From contig NZ_KE159674.1 in assembly GCF_000403395.2 (NCBI RefSeq), positions 50,702 through 114,701 of the forward strand: a stretch of DNA of 64,000 nucleotides, written 5' to 3'. This document shows positions 31,818 through 41,391 of the stretch, one piece after another; positions within the stretch are counted from its first letter, which is position 1, and each line of letters starts with the position of its first letter. The DNA comes from Anaerotruncus sp. G3(2012). GTDB lineage: Bacteria; Bacillota; Clostridia; Oscillospirales; Ruminococcaceae. The notes below the pieces were generated by a model that was not told the origin of the DNA, did no database searches, and saw nothing but the letters and a program-made list of their open reading frames with translations. The position numbers were made by a program, and so were the translations under genes.

Positions 31818-33002
31818 ATGCAGTATGATTTTAACAAACCCATTGACCGGTGGGACAACAACGCCGTCAAGTATGACGAGATGGAGCAGAAGTACGGTCG
31901 CCGGGACCTGGTCCCCATGTGGATCGCCGATATGGACCTCTGTACCGCCCAGCCGATCATGGACGCCATGGACGCCCGGAACAGGCAGGGGATGTTTGGC
32001 TATACCAGCCGCCCAGATTCCTATTTTGAGTCGGTATGCCAATGGCAGGAGAAGCACAACGGCTGGAGGCCCGACCCCGCCCGGTGTATTTTCAGCCTGG
32101 GAGTGGTCCCCGCCATCTGTACCTGCGTTCGGGAGTTTTCCCAGCCAGGGGATGAGATCCTTTTCCTCACCCCGGTTTATGGAGAATTTTTTGACTCGGT
32201 GGAAAACTGGGACAGAAAGCCGCTTACCGTTTCGCTCATCGAGCAGGATAACCACTACACGCTCGACTTCGACGCTTTTGAGGAAGCGCTCAAGCGCCGT
32301 CCGCCCCTCTTTATCCTCTGCCATCCTCACAACCCGGTAGGGAAGGTGTGGAGCGAGGAGGAGCTGCGCCGGATGGGCGAACTTTGCGTGAAGTATGGCA
32401 CCCTGATTATCAGCGACGAGATCCACAGCGACCTGATGCTCTTCGGGAACAAACATATCCCGATTGCCTCACTGGGAGGGAAGATCGCGGAAAACACGAT
32501 CACCTGCACTTCTGCAACCAAGACCTTCAATCTGGCGGGACTCCAGGCGGCGACCATCATCTTCCCCAACCAAGAGCTGATCGCCAAGTATCAGAAGTTC
32601 TGGAAATCGCTGGACGTTCATCGGAACAACTGCTTCAGCCTGGTGGCTGTGGAAGCCGCTTTCCGGCATGGAGAGGAATGGCTCACCCAGCTTCTGGCCC
32701 ATCTGGAATCGAACGTCCTCTATGTGGAGGAGTTCCTTCGGGAAAACATCCCGGAAATCACGATGGCAAGGCCCGAGTGTACTTACCTGCTCTGGCTCAA
32801 CTGCAAGGGCCTGAACCTCCCCGGTGACGCGCTTCCAAATTTCATGGTGGAGAAGGCGCACCTCGCCTTGAACGACGGTCGGGCATTCGGTAAGGAGGAT
32901 GGGGAAGGGTATATGCGGATGAATATTGCCTGTCCCCGCTCCACTGTGGAAAAGGCCCTGTCCCAGCTGAAACAGGCTGTGGACCAGCGTATGGGCCGCT
33001 AA
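31818..33002 (+). CDS. PatB/MalY-type C-S beta-lyase (PLP aminotransferase fold)
   Basis: 394 residues. MQYDFNKPIDRWDNNAVKYD and VPMWIADMDL are hallmarks of PatB/MalY cystathionine beta-lyases. The PLP-binding lysine is K235 in TSATKTFNLAG; HPHNPVG and IISDEIHSDLM carry other cofactor contacts. Such enzymes cleave the C-S bond of cystathionine or S-substituted cysteines into a thiol, pyruvate and ammonia. First gene after the sigma54 promoter, with AAAGGAG 11 bp before the ATG. Substrate preference is not visible; position with a cysteine desulfidase and acyl-amino-acid transporter favours cysteine conjugates. Confidence 0.87.
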   Translation: MQYDFNKPIDRWDNNAVKYDEMEQKYGRRDLVPMWIADMDLCTAQPIMDAMDARNRQGMFGYTSRPDSYFESVCQWQEKHNGWRPDPARCIFSLGVVPAICTCVREFSQPGDEILFLTPVYGEFFDSVENWDRKPLTVSLIEQDNHYTLDFDAFEEALKRRPPLFILCHPHNPVGKVWSEEELRRMGELCVKYGTLIISDEIHSDLMLFGNKHIPIASLGGKIAENTITCTSATKTFNLAGLQAATIIFPNQELIAKYQKFWKSLDVHRNNCFSLVAVEAAFRHGEEWLTQLLAHLESNVLYVEEFLRENIPEITMARPECTYLLWLNCKGLNLPGDALPNFMVEKAHLALNDGRAFGKEDGEGYMRMNIACPRSTVEKALSQLKQAVDQRMGR

Positions 33003-33107
33003 TGTCAGTTTCCCTCCCCGCCCGGCGGGGATGTGAAAGAGCAGCCCCGTCTGCCCCACCTCTTGTGGAGGCGGGCGGCACTGCAAAAAAATGAGGAGGA
33101 CTTACTT

Positions 33108-34676
33108 ATGGCAAAAAACAAAAACGGCAGTTCCCTGGAAAAGAAGGGTGCCATTGTCCGGGCCATGGATGCCGTGGAACGGGTGGGCAATGCGCTCCCC
33201 AACCCCGCAACCATTTTCCTGATCCTTACCCTGGCAGTCATCATTATCTCTGCGATCTGCGGCTCGCTGGGGGTATCGGTGACCTACGAGACGATTGACA
33301 CCGCCAACGGCAACGCCATCGTCGAAAAGACGGTAAACGCAGTCAACCTGCTCACCCCTGATTCGATCCGCCATCTGGTCACCACTGTGGTCAGCAGCTT
33401 CACCGGCTTCTTCGCGCTTGGCACCGTCTTCACCATTATGATCGGTGTCGGCGTGGCGGACGGCAGCGGCATGATCTCTGCCATGCTGAGAAGAGCCGCA
33501 AACTCCGCCCCAAAAACACTGGTTACCGCCATGGTCGTATTCCTTGGCATTATGTCCAACATCGCTTCCTCCACCGGTTACGTGGTGCTGGTCCCGCTGG
33601 GCGCGATCCTCTTTATGGCCTTCGGGCGGCATCCGATTGCCGGCCTGGCAGCGGCTTTTGCCGGTGTTTCCGGCGGTTGGAGCGCCAACCTTCTGATCGG
33701 TACCAACGACCCGATGTTCGCGGGAATGTCCACCCAGGCGGCCCAGACACTGGACCCCAACTACATGGTTACTCCGGTCTGCAACTGGTTCTTTATGTTT
33801 GTCTCCACCTTCCTGATCACCGCTGTCGGTACCTTCGTCACCGATAAGCTGGTTGAACCCCATCTGGGCAAATACGAGGGCGCTGTGGATGGCGCTACCG
33901 AGGAACTCACCCCTGCTGAGAAAAGAGGTCTGAAATTTGCCGGGATCGCCAGCCTGATCTATGTCGCTCTGATCGTCATTGCAGTGGCTCCCTCCAACGG
34001 CCTCCTGCGCAATCCCGAGACCGGCGGTTTCCTCTCCAGCCCGTTCATGAGCGGTATCATCTTCTTCATCATGCTGCTGTTCCTCATCTCCGGTATTGCC
34101 TACGGTATCGGAGCGGGCACCATCAAAAACGATGAAGACGTTATCCAGCTGATGAACAAATGTATCTCCGGCCTGGCGAGCTTCATGGTTCTGATCTTCT
34201 TTGCTGCTCAGTTCACCACCTGCTTCAACTACTCCAATCTGGGCACAATCATCTCGGTATCGGGCGCAAACTTCCTCAAGGACATCGGCTTTGTGGGACT
34301 GCCGCTGGTTATCTGCTTCATCATCCTCACCGCTTTCATCAACATCTTTATCGCCGTGGACAGCGCAAAATGGGCGATCATGGCGCCGATCTTCGTGCCC
34401 ATGTTTATGCGGCTTGGCCTCTCTCCCGAGCTGACCCAGGTTGCATACCGCATCGGGGACTCCAGCACCAACATCATTGCCCCGCTCATGCCGTTCTTTG
34501 TCCTGACAGTGGCATTCTTCCAGAAGTATGACAAAAAAGCCGGTATCGGCAGCGTTATCTCCACCATGCTGCCCTATTCGATCTGCTTCCTGCTGGGCTG
34601 GATCGTTCTCTTCTCGATCTGGTATCTCCTTGGCCTGCCTCTTGGCCCGGGTGCATCCCTGTTCTATCCTGCCTGA
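33108..34676 (+). CDS. AbgT-family transporter
   Basis: Start at ATG 33108 with ATGAGGAGGA upstream; the longer frame is unsupported. 522 residues with about twelve membrane helices. VERVGNALPNPATIFLILT near the N-terminus and GIMSNIASSTGYVVLVPLGA, IGTNDPMF and GDSSTNIIAPLMPFFVLT are typical of AbgT proteins, which import p-aminobenzoyl-glutamate or related acylated or peptidic amino acids, or export sulfonamides. Second gene of the sigma54 operon. It probably brings in the substrate processed by the M20 and M24 hydrolases. Confidence 0.87.
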   Translation: MAKNKNGSSLEKKGAIVRAMDAVERVGNALPNPATIFLILTLAVIIISAICGSLGVSVTYETIDTANGNAIVEKTVNAVNLLTPDSIRHLVTTVVSSFTGFFALGTVFTIMIGVGVADGSGMISAMLRRAANSAPKTLVTAMVVFLGIMSNIASSTGYVVLVPLGAILFMAFGRHPIAGLAAAFAGVSGGWSANLLIGTNDPMFAGMSTQAAQTLDPNYMVTPVCNWFFMFVSTFLITAVGTFVTDKLVEPHLGKYEGAVDGATEELTPAEKRGLKFAGIASLIYVALIVIAVAPSNGLLRNPETGGFLSSPFMSGIIFFIMLLFLISGIAYGIGAGTIKNDEDVIQLMNKCISGLASFMVLIFFAAQFTTCFNYSNLGTIISVSGANFLKDIGFVGLPLVICFIILTAFINIFIAVDSAKWAIMAPIFVPMFMRLGLSPELTQVAYRIGDSSTNIIAPLMPFFVLTVAFFQKYDKKAGIGSVISTMLPYSICFLLGWIVLFSIWYLLGLPLGPGASLFYPA

Positions 34677-34772
34677 TCATTTTCATTCTTTCCGGGAAGC
34701 GGCTGTGTGTATTGGAACTGCGCGCAACCGCTTCCCCAAGCCATTACAAAAAACGAAAGGAGCGCAACCATT

Positions 34773-35954
34773 ATGCTGCCAAAGGAAGGCCGAATCAAAG
34801 AATTGCTCCGCCAGAAGGGTCTGGACGGGGCGATCGTCTCTTCCCCGGAAAATTTTCATTATGTCACCGGTTTTGGGGGCCATCAGCATACCGTTTCCCG
34901 CCAGCCCGGATTTTCTGTGGCGGTGGTCTCTGCCCGGGAGGATGTCCCCACCCAGCTTACCACCATGGATTTTGAGGTCCCGACCTTTGAGAAGAAGAGT
35001 GCCGGGCGGTTCATCATCAAAAAGTATGACACTTGGGTGGGGCTCAAGACATGGGACGAGATCGCCAACGGTGCCATGATCCCCCCGCCGGCAGTGATGG
35101 AAAGTTCTCTGGACGTGGTAAAAAAGATGGTTCGGGAGATGGACCTGGCGGACAAAAAGTTGGGGCTGGAGATGGAGTATCTTCCGGTTCTGTGTTATAA
35201 TGATATTGCCGCCGCTTTCCCCGAGGCGAAACTTGAGAATATCTCCGATCTTTTTGTCTTTGCGCGGAGTGTCAAAACCCCGGAAGAAATCGAGATGTTC
35301 CGCACCCTCTGCCGGGTTGCCGACGAGGGGTTCACCGCTGTGAGCAAGATTGCGAAGCCCGGCGTCAGTGAGCGGGAGCTGGTGGAAACCTTCCGCAGGA
35401 CGGTAAATGCCACCGGCCTTGCTGTACCGAGCGCCTGGTCGATGTTCTCTACAGGGGAGTCCGGTTCCCGACTCACCCTTCCGGGGGATGGCGTCATCCA
35501 AAAGGGGGATGTGGTAAAATTTGACGCAGGCGTCAACGCCGAGTTCGATTTCTACACCACCGATACCTCCCGCTCCTGGGTGATGGAAGGCGCGGACCCC
35601 GTCCTCTACAAGCTGAAAGACCGCCTCTATGAGGGCCTGCAAAGGATGATAGCCGCTGCCAAACCGGGACTTCCGATCTGTGATCTGTATCATGTGGCAT
35701 ATGATTATGTGAAGGAGATGTTCCCCGCCTATGTCCGGGGGCATCAGGGACACAGCATCAGCATGGGCCCTGCCACCTGCGAGGCCCCCGTCATCAATGC
35801 AGGCACCACTCGCCCGCTGGAAGCCGGAATGATTCTGGCCATGGAGGTCCCCTGCTATATCCCCGGCGTGCAAGGCTTTAACATCGAAGATATGGTACTC
35901 ATCACCGAGGACGGCTGCGAGGTACTCACCCCCAATACCCCCCACTACCTCTAA
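34773..35954 (+). CDS. M24-family metallopeptidase (Xaa-Pro dipeptidase-like)
   Basis: Start at ATG 34773 with GAAAGGAG upstream. 393 residues: a creatinase-like N-terminal domain (1-155) and a pita-bread catalytic domain. Five metal ligands are seen in order: the two aspartates of KFDAGVNAEFDF/YTTDTSR, the histidine of GHQGHSISMGP, and glutamates in LAMEVPCY and FNIEDMVLI. It would release an N-terminal residue from a dipeptide or act on a related C-N bond. Position suggests it processes peptides imported by the AbgT transporter; alternatively a creatinase-like amidinase cannot be excluded. Confidence 0.83.
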   Translation: MLPKEGRIKELLRQKGLDGAIVSSPENFHYVTGFGGHQHTVSRQPGFSVAVVSAREDVPTQLTTMDFEVPTFEKKSAGRFIIKKYDTWVGLKTWDEIANGAMIPPPAVMESSLDVVKKMVREMDLADKKLGLEMEYLPVLCYNDIAAAFPEAKLENISDLFVFARSVKTPEEIEMFRTLCRVADEGFTAVSKIAKPGVSERELVETFRRTVNATGLAVPSAWSMFSTGESGSRLTLPGDGVIQKGDVVKFDAGVNAEFDFYTTDTSRSWVMEGADPVLYKLKDRLYEGLQRMIAAAKPGLPICDLYHVAYDYVKEMFPAYVRGHQGHSISMGPATCEAPVINAGTTRPLEAGMILAMEVPCYIPGVQGFNIEDMVLITEDGCEVLTPNTPHYL

Positions 35955-36142
35955 TCCCCAGAGCCTGTTCCGGACTGTCTCCCCGCTTCTCACCGGCGGA
36001 ATGCTTTGGCGGCCTTTGCGTGGCGGTACCGCTTCCCGGAGGAGAGCGGGGAGAGGCTTTTTGCAGAGGAAACAGCATTCTGAAAAGGTGTGGTACAGGT
36101 TCTAATCCTCTGTCATTTCAAGAAAGAAAGGAAGATGCAGTG

Positions 36143-37837
36143 ATGAAGGTACTGATTGTAGGAGGCGTCGCCGGCGGGGCCGGAGCGGCTGCCCGTCTGC
36201 GCCGCAACGACGAAAAAGCAGAGATTATCCTCTTTGAGAAAGGGGAGTATATCTCCTTCGCCAACTGTGGCCTGCCTTATTATATCGGCGGCACCATCAC
36301 CGAAAGGGCAAAGCTTCAGGTGCAGACTCCGCAGGCATTCCGGGCCCGCTTTAACGTAGATGTCCGGGTACAGCATGAGGTCACCGGCGTCGATTCCGCC
36401 GCAAAAACTGTCACAGTAAAGAACCACGCCACCGACGAGACCTATACCGAGAGTTATGACAGCCTGGTTCTTTCCCCCGGGGCTTCCCCTATCCGGCCCA
36501 AGATGCCTGGGATGGAGGAAAACCACATCTTCACCCTCCGGAACATCCCCGATACATATGCTATTTATGACCATATCCAGCAAGCCGCTCCCAAGACTGC
36601 CGCGGTGATCGGAGCCGGGTTCATCGGTCTGGAGATGGCGGAAAATCTGGCAGACCGGGGGCTTGCAGTCTCGGTGGTGGAGGCCGCTCCCCACGTCATG
36701 GCTCCCCTTGATATGGATATGGCACATACCGTCCATAACTATATCCGCGGGAAGGGCCTCGGACTCTATGTCGGGAAAAAATGCTCCGGCTTTACCAAAG
36801 ACAGCGTCCTTCTGGATGACGGTACTGCTGTCCCCGCCGATATGGTAATCCTCAGTATCGGCGTTGCTCCTGAGACCCGGTTTCTGGAAGGGAGCGGGGT
36901 CGAGCTGGGCGGACGGGGAGAGATTCTGGTGGATGAGGAGCTGCGCACCAGCGTCCCGGATATCTATGCGCTGGGAGATGCCGCCACGGTAAAAAACATC
37001 GTTACCGGCAAGGTGCAGGTGATCCCGCTGGCCGGCCCCGCCAACAAGCAGGCCCGGATTGTGGCAGACGTGATCTGCGGCAAAAAGGCGCGTTACAAAG
37101 GGAGCCAGGGCACCTCTGTCATGAAGTTCTTTGACCAGGTGGTAGCCTGCACAGGTGAAAAGGAGGAGTCCCTCAAAGCCGCCGGAATTCCGTTCCACAA
37201 GACCTTTACCATCTCTGCCAGCCATGCGGGATACTATCCCGGGAGCAGCCAGATGATCGTGAAGCTGCTCTACACCCCTGATGAAGGGAAGGTACTGGGC
37301 GCTCAGATCGTGGGAGGGGACGGTGTTGACAAGCGGATCGACCATCTGGCCAACGCCGTACGGTTTGGGCTCACCGTTTATGACCTTCAGGAGATGGAGC
37401 TGGCCTATGCGCCGCCCTTCTCGAGCGCGAAGGACCCGGTGAACATGGCCGGTTTTGTGGCGCAGAACGTCCTGGAAGGGACCATGAACCCCTTCTACGC
37501 CGAGGACGTGGAGAATCTCCCGGAAAATGCGGTCTGCATCGACGTCAGAGCACCCAGGGAGCTGGAAGCACTGGGTACGGTTCCCGGCTTTGTGAACATA
37601 CCGGTGGATCAGCTTCGCCAGCGCCTTGATGAGATCGACCTTTCCAAACCGCTCTATATCACCTGTCAGGTGGGTCTGCGGGGGTATGTCGCCCAGCGGA
37701 TCCTTGCCCAGAGCGGAGCCAATGAGGTCCACAACCTTTCTGGTGGCTATACCCTGTATTCCGCTTATCGGAAAGACCTCGCCGGTATGGCTGACGCTGA
37801 AAAGAAGAGCTGTGCCTCCTGCGGGAAACAGGAATAG
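36143..37837 (+). CDS. CoA-disulfide reductase fused to rhodanese
   Basis: Start at ATG 36143 with AGAAAGGAAG upstream. 564 residues. An FAD/NAD(P)H disulfide-reductase half has VGGVAGGAGAAARLRR, the single redox cysteine C42 in FANCGLPYY, VIGAGFIGLEMAENL and the FAD site IYALGDAA. From about 470 a rhodanese domain follows with active-site loop TCQVGLRGY. CoADR-rhodanese fusions reduce CoA disulfide, persulfides or polysulfide. In this operon it probably handles persulfide or disulfide sulfur released from cysteine compounds. C-terminus has a CASCGK motif that could bind metal or be redox active. Confidence 0.85.
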   Translation: MKVLIVGGVAGGAGAAARLRRNDEKAEIILFEKGEYISFANCGLPYYIGGTITERAKLQVQTPQAFRARFNVDVRVQHEVTGVDSAAKTVTVKNHATDETYTESYDSLVLSPGASPIRPKMPGMEENHIFTLRNIPDTYAIYDHIQQAAPKTAAVIGAGFIGLEMAENLADRGLAVSVVEAAPHVMAPLDMDMAHTVHNYIRGKGLGLYVGKKCSGFTKDSVLLDDGTAVPADMVILSIGVAPETRFLEGSGVELGGRGEILVDEELRTSVPDIYALGDAATVKNIVTGKVQVIPLAGPANKQARIVADVICGKKARYKGSQGTSVMKFFDQVVACTGEKEESLKAAGIPFHKTFTISASHAGYYPGSSQMIVKLLYTPDEGKVLGAQIVGGDGVDKRIDHLANAVRFGLTVYDLQEMELAYAPPFSSAKDPVNMAGFVAQNVLEGTMNPFYAEDVENLPENAVCIDVRAPRELEALGTVPGFVNIPVDQLRQRLDEIDLSKPLYITCQVGLRGYVAQRILAQSGANEVHNLSGGYTLYSAYRKDLAGMADAEKKSCASCGKQE

Positions 37838-37973
37838 GATCATATAAAGTACGCAAGCTGTGCTGCTGGTTATGCAGTGCGCCGCAGAGCTATTAGAAGC
37901 GGTTCTCAGCGGCCAAAGTGCCGCAGGCTTCACGAGGAATCCAAACATTCTTTCAAAATCAGGAGTGTAAAAA

Positions 37974-39263
37974 ATGCTGGAAAAAAGCACTTACGAAACC
38001 TATATCCGCATCCTTGAGGAGGAGCTGGTTCCCGCCCTGGGATGCACCGAGCCGATCGCCATTGCGCTGGCCTCCGCCAAAGCCCGGGAGGCGCTCGGAG
38101 TCATGCCCGAGAAAATCCGGGCCGCATGCAGCGGGAATATCATCAAGAATGCCAAGGGCGTTATCGTCCCGACCACCGGCAACATGAAGGGCATCAATAC
38201 CAGCGCCATTCTGGGTGCTGTGGCTGGAGACCCCAGCCTCGGACTTGAAGTTCTCAGTAAAGTGGGGCCCGATGACCTTCAGAAGACCCGGGAACTGTTG
38301 GAAGCCGGGATTTGTACCGAGGAGCTGCTGGACACCCCCTCCCGCCTTCACATTGTCATCTGGATGGAAGGGGGCGGCCATACCGCTCTGGCAGAAATCC
38401 GGGACGAGCATACCAATATCATCCGCATCGAGCGGGATGACGAGAAGCTCTTCTATCAGGAGCCGGTAGAGGCCGCCGAGGAGGAGGAAACCTCCGATCT
38501 GGATGCGCTGAATCTGGCTGATATTCTGGAATTTGCCAATACAGTGAATCTGGAAGAGGTTCTGCCCATGCTGTCCCGGCAGGTGGAATACAATACCCGC
38601 ATTGCCCAGGAAGGGATGACCCATATCTATGGCGGCAGGGTGGGGGCGACGCTCCTGCGCCACTATGGGGATAACGTACGCATCCGCGCCCGGGCCATGG
38701 CTGCCGCTGGCAGCGACGCCCGGATGGGCGGCTGTGTCCTGCCGGTAGTCATCAATTCGGGCAGCGGAAACCAGGGGATCACCTGCTCGGTGCCGATCGT
38801 GGTCTATGCAAAATACCTGGGCGCCGCGGACGAAACCATGTACCGCGCTCTGGTGGTGAGCAATCTCGTGGCCCTGCTCCAGAAGAGGGGGATTGGACGT
38901 CTTTCCGCGTTTTGCGGGGCGGTCTGCGCCGCCTGCGGCAGCGGGGCGGGGATCACCTATCTCCACGGTGGTGACTATGACACCATAGGCCGCACCATCA
39001 CCAACACACTGGCCAACGTCTCGGGTATCGTCTGCGACGGTGCCAAGGGCAGCTGCGCCGCCAAGATTGCTGCATCGGTGGATGCGGCCATTCTGGCGCA
39101 TGAGATGTCTATGGACGGAAATACCTTCGGGGCCGGGGAAGGCCTGGTAAAGGAGAGCGTGGAACAGACCATTGCCAGCATTGGCCGGATGGCGGCGGAG
39201 GGTATGCGGGAAACCGACACCGAGATCCTCAAAATTATGATTGGGCAGGGTTCCACTTGCTGA
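37974..39263 (+). CDS. L-cysteine desulfidase family protein (UPF0597/CyuA-like)
   Basis: 429 residues. ALGCTEPIAIALA with C24 and the three late cysteines around RLSAFCGAVCAACGSGAGI are the conserved set that binds a 4Fe-4S cluster in UPF0597 proteins; GAKGSCAAKIA carries another. Characterised members (CyuA) split L-cysteine into pyruvate, ammonia and sulfide; relatives include serine dehydratase alpha-like enzymes. Last gene of the sigma54 operon, followed by a terminator. It would finish cysteine breakdown after the beta-lyase and peptidases. Reaction inferred from family. Confidence 0.83.
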   Translation: MLEKSTYETYIRILEEELVPALGCTEPIAIALASAKAREALGVMPEKIRAACSGNIIKNAKGVIVPTTGNMKGINTSAILGAVAGDPSLGLEVLSKVGPDDLQKTRELLEAGICTEELLDTPSRLHIVIWMEGGGHTALAEIRDEHTNIIRIERDDEKLFYQEPVEAAEEEETSDLDALNLADILEFANTVNLEEVLPMLSRQVEYNTRIAQEGMTHIYGGRVGATLLRHYGDNVRIRARAMAAAGSDARMGGCVLPVVINSGSGNQGITCSVPIVVYAKYLGAADETMYRALVVSNLVALLQKRGIGRLSAFCGAVCAACGSGAGITYLHGGDYDTIGRTITNTLANVSGIVCDGAKGSCAAKIAASVDAAILAHEMSMDGNTFGAGEGLVKESVEQTIASIGRMAAEGMRETDTEILKIMIGQGSTC

Positions 39264-39299
39264 TGCAATAGATAGATTTCCATAGAGGAGCGCCTCCGT

Positions 39300-39352
39300 A
39301 CCATCAAAGGCCGTACCTACACGGCCTTTGATGGGGTGGGGGCGTTTTTTGC
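39300..39352 (+). terminator. Intrinsic terminator ending the thiol-catabolic operon
   Basis: CCATCAAAGGCCGT and ACGGCCTTTGATGG pair perfectly over 14 bp around ACCTAC; a GC-rich spacer and TTTTTT follow. It separates the operon from the GPH-type transporter. Confidence 0.82.
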
Positions 39353-39488
39353 TTGCATTGATTGGTGATTTTTTCCATCCAACTTTCGCGCGTAGCAGGG
39401 AAATTCAGGCGTGCCGCATATTTCAATACCCCCGCTCCATACTTTCAGTATGCGGTTGACCGCAAGGAAAAAGAAAAGGCTGAAAGTT

Positions 39489-40883
39489 ATGAAAAAGATT
39501 ACCTTTGCAAACAAATTGGGCTATATGCTGGGTGACGTGGCAAACAACATGTCGTTTGCGATGTCCTCTTCCTTCCTGCTCGCATTTTATACCGATGTAG
39601 CAGGAATTTCTGCGGCGGCAGCGGGTGTGCTGTTTCTGGTGGCGCGGTTTTGGGACGCGTTTAATGACCCGTTCATGGGTGTCCTTACCGACAGGATGTT
39701 TGCGCGCCGTCTGCGGCGTCAGCGGGGAGCACCGGCGGACAAATTCCGTCCGTTTCTGTTGCAAGGCTCCTGGATCGTGATTGCCTGCGCCATTCTGATG
39801 TTCTTTATGCCGTCCGGGCTGACGCCGATCCAGAAACTGGTCTGGGCCTATGCGACCTATATTCTCTGGGGGATGGCGTACACGTTTGTCAATATTCCGT
39901 ACGGCTCTCTGGCCGCAGTGATGACGCAGGACACCGCCGAACGCGCTTCGCTTTCGGTGGCGCGCGGAATCGGCAGTACGGTGGGAAACCTCATCCCGCG
40001 GATGCTGGTGCCGCTGATCCTCAGCTATTTTGCGGAGGATCAGGCGAAAGGCTATCTGATGGCTATGGTGGCAATGGGTGCAATCGGCATCGTTTCCTAT
40101 GTGATCGCCTATTTTACCGTACAGGAGAATATCAGATCGACCGAACCTCCCAAGGCGCGGGAGGAGGTACGGCCGGTCGAATACCTGCGGGTGATCGGGC
40201 AGAACCGCCCGTTTATCTCGGTCTCGGTTGCGTCTCTCGCGATGATCTTCGGCACCATGATCAACGGTGCCATGCTGATCTATTATTTCAAAAACAACCT
40301 GAATGCATTCACGCTGATGGGTGTCACGACGATCATCAGTATGGTGCCGTCCCTGCTGATCGCCCCGTTTCTTTCGAGGCTGGTCAGGCGGTTCGGCATA
40401 CAGGCGGTCACAGCGGTTGGGAGCCTCCTTTCGGCAGTCTTTTTCGGGCTGACCTTCCTGCTGCCCGATAACATCTGGCTGTATATCGTCCTGTCCTTCC
40501 TCTCCACACTGACTATGAATATCCCCAATTCACTGGTCTGGGGGATGGTTTCCGACTGCATCGACTACAACCAGTATCTCACTGGGAACCGGCAGGAGGG
40601 GATTATCTATGGAACCTACAGCTTTGTCCGAAAAACCGGTCAGGCATTCGCCGGGTTTTTAGCGGGGCTGGGGCTGGACCTGGTTGGCTATAACGCCGAT
40701 CTGGCGGTGCAGAGTGCAGGGACGCTGCTCGGCATCAAATTTTTGACCTTGGGCCTGCCCGCAATCGGGATGCTGATTGCGTGGTTCGCCTACCAGTTCA
40801 TCTGGAATCTGAGTGCGGAGAAAAAGCAGGAGGTCTACCGTCGAATCAACGGGGACAATGAGGGCAGGGGGGCGGCAGCATGA
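39489..40883 (+). CDS. GPH-family (glycoside/pentoside/hexuronide) cation symporter
   Basis: Start at ATG 39489, chosen because MKKITFANKLGYMLGDVANN is the usual N-terminus of the family. 464 residues and about twelve membrane helices. DAFNDPFMGVLTDR and the second-half LVWGMVSDCIDYNQYLTG are the conserved GPH motifs (melibiose/xyloside/glucuronide carriers). It should import a sugar or glycoside with Na+ or H+. No sugar hydrolase lies nearby, so substrate is unknown. The next gene overlaps by ATGA. Confidence 0.85.
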   Translation: MKKITFANKLGYMLGDVANNMSFAMSSSFLLAFYTDVAGISAAAAGVLFLVARFWDAFNDPFMGVLTDRMFARRLRRQRGAPADKFRPFLLQGSWIVIACAILMFFMPSGLTPIQKLVWAYATYILWGMAYTFVNIPYGSLAAVMTQDTAERASLSVARGIGSTVGNLIPRMLVPLILSYFAEDQAKGYLMAMVAMGAIGIVSYVIAYFTVQENIRSTEPPKAREEVRPVEYLRVIGQNRPFISVSVASLAMIFGTMINGAMLIYYFKNNLNAFTLMGVTTIISMVPSLLIAPFLSRLVRRFGIQAVTAVGSLLSAVFFGLTFLLPDNIWLYIVLSFLSTLTMNIPNSLVWGMVSDCIDYNQYLTGNRQEGIIYGTYSFVRKTGQAFAGFLAGLGLDLVGYNADLAVQSAGTLLGIKFLTLGLPAIGMLIAWFAYQFIWNLSAEKKQEVYRRINGDNEGRGAAA

Positions 40884-41293
40884 GGCCGGCGAAGGAATAT
40901 CTGACCGTCTGCGCTATTGGTTCGCTCGGTTACGAGACGCTCGAACTGCTCTGGCGGGGATTTACCCATTGGTCGATGGGGATAGCAGGCGGTGCAGGAT
41001 TCCTGCTGCTCTACCTGGCGGATCTGCGGATGCAGGGGCGTTCACTTTTACGGCGCGCGCTGACCGGCTGTGCCATCCTCACCTCGGTCGAATTTGCGGC
41101 GGGCTGCGTGGTCAACAAGCTGCTGGGGCTGGATGTCTGGGATTACTCGGACGAGCAGGGCAACCTGTTTGGGCAGATCTGTCCGCTTTACGCGATCCTC
41201 TGGTTTCTGCTCTGTATCCCAGTGATGCCACTGGGCCGGATGCTGCGCAACCGTCTTTCTCCTCCGCCGTTTGTCCGGCAAATCGCAGGCTGA
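40880..41293 (+). CDS. CmpB-like (putative ABC-transporter type IV) small membrane protein
   Basis: 137 residues with four membrane helices. GYETLELLWRGFTHWSMGIAGG and the later VVNKLLGLDVWDYSDEQGNL with GQICPLYAILWF are the signature of the ABC_trans_CmpB family (Pfam PF06541-type), common in Firmicutes and functionally uncharacterised. The start overlaps the symporter stop by ATGA, so the pair is co-translated. A bidirectional terminator follows. Confidence 0.75.
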   Translation: MRPAKEYLTVCAIGSLGYETLELLWRGFTHWSMGIAGGAGFLLLYLADLRMQGRSLLRRALTGCAILTSVEFAAGCVVNKLLGLDVWDYSDEQGNLFGQICPLYAILWFLLCIPVMPLGRMLRNRLSPPPFVRQIAG

Positions 41294-41340
41294 AAAGCCT
41301 GCTTTTTCTATATGGGGAAGCTGGAAATGCTTCTCCTGTA

Positions 41341-41380
41341 AAAAACCGGGCTGTCGGGTGTGTCCCGTCAGTCCGGTTTT
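41341..41380. terminator. Bidirectional intrinsic terminator
   Basis: AAAACCGG-CTGTCGGG and CCCGTCAG-CCGGTTTT form a long stem with few mismatches. A-rich and T-rich flanks allow use from both sides; it separates the convergent CmpB-like gene and the sodium-pump genes. Confidence 0.8.
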
Positions 41381-41391
41381 CGTATCTCCAT

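Noticed and set aside
36113-37990. 625-codon open frame on minus
   Set aside because: Antisense shadow of the CoA-disulfide reductase gene, without ribosome-binding site or recognisable domain.
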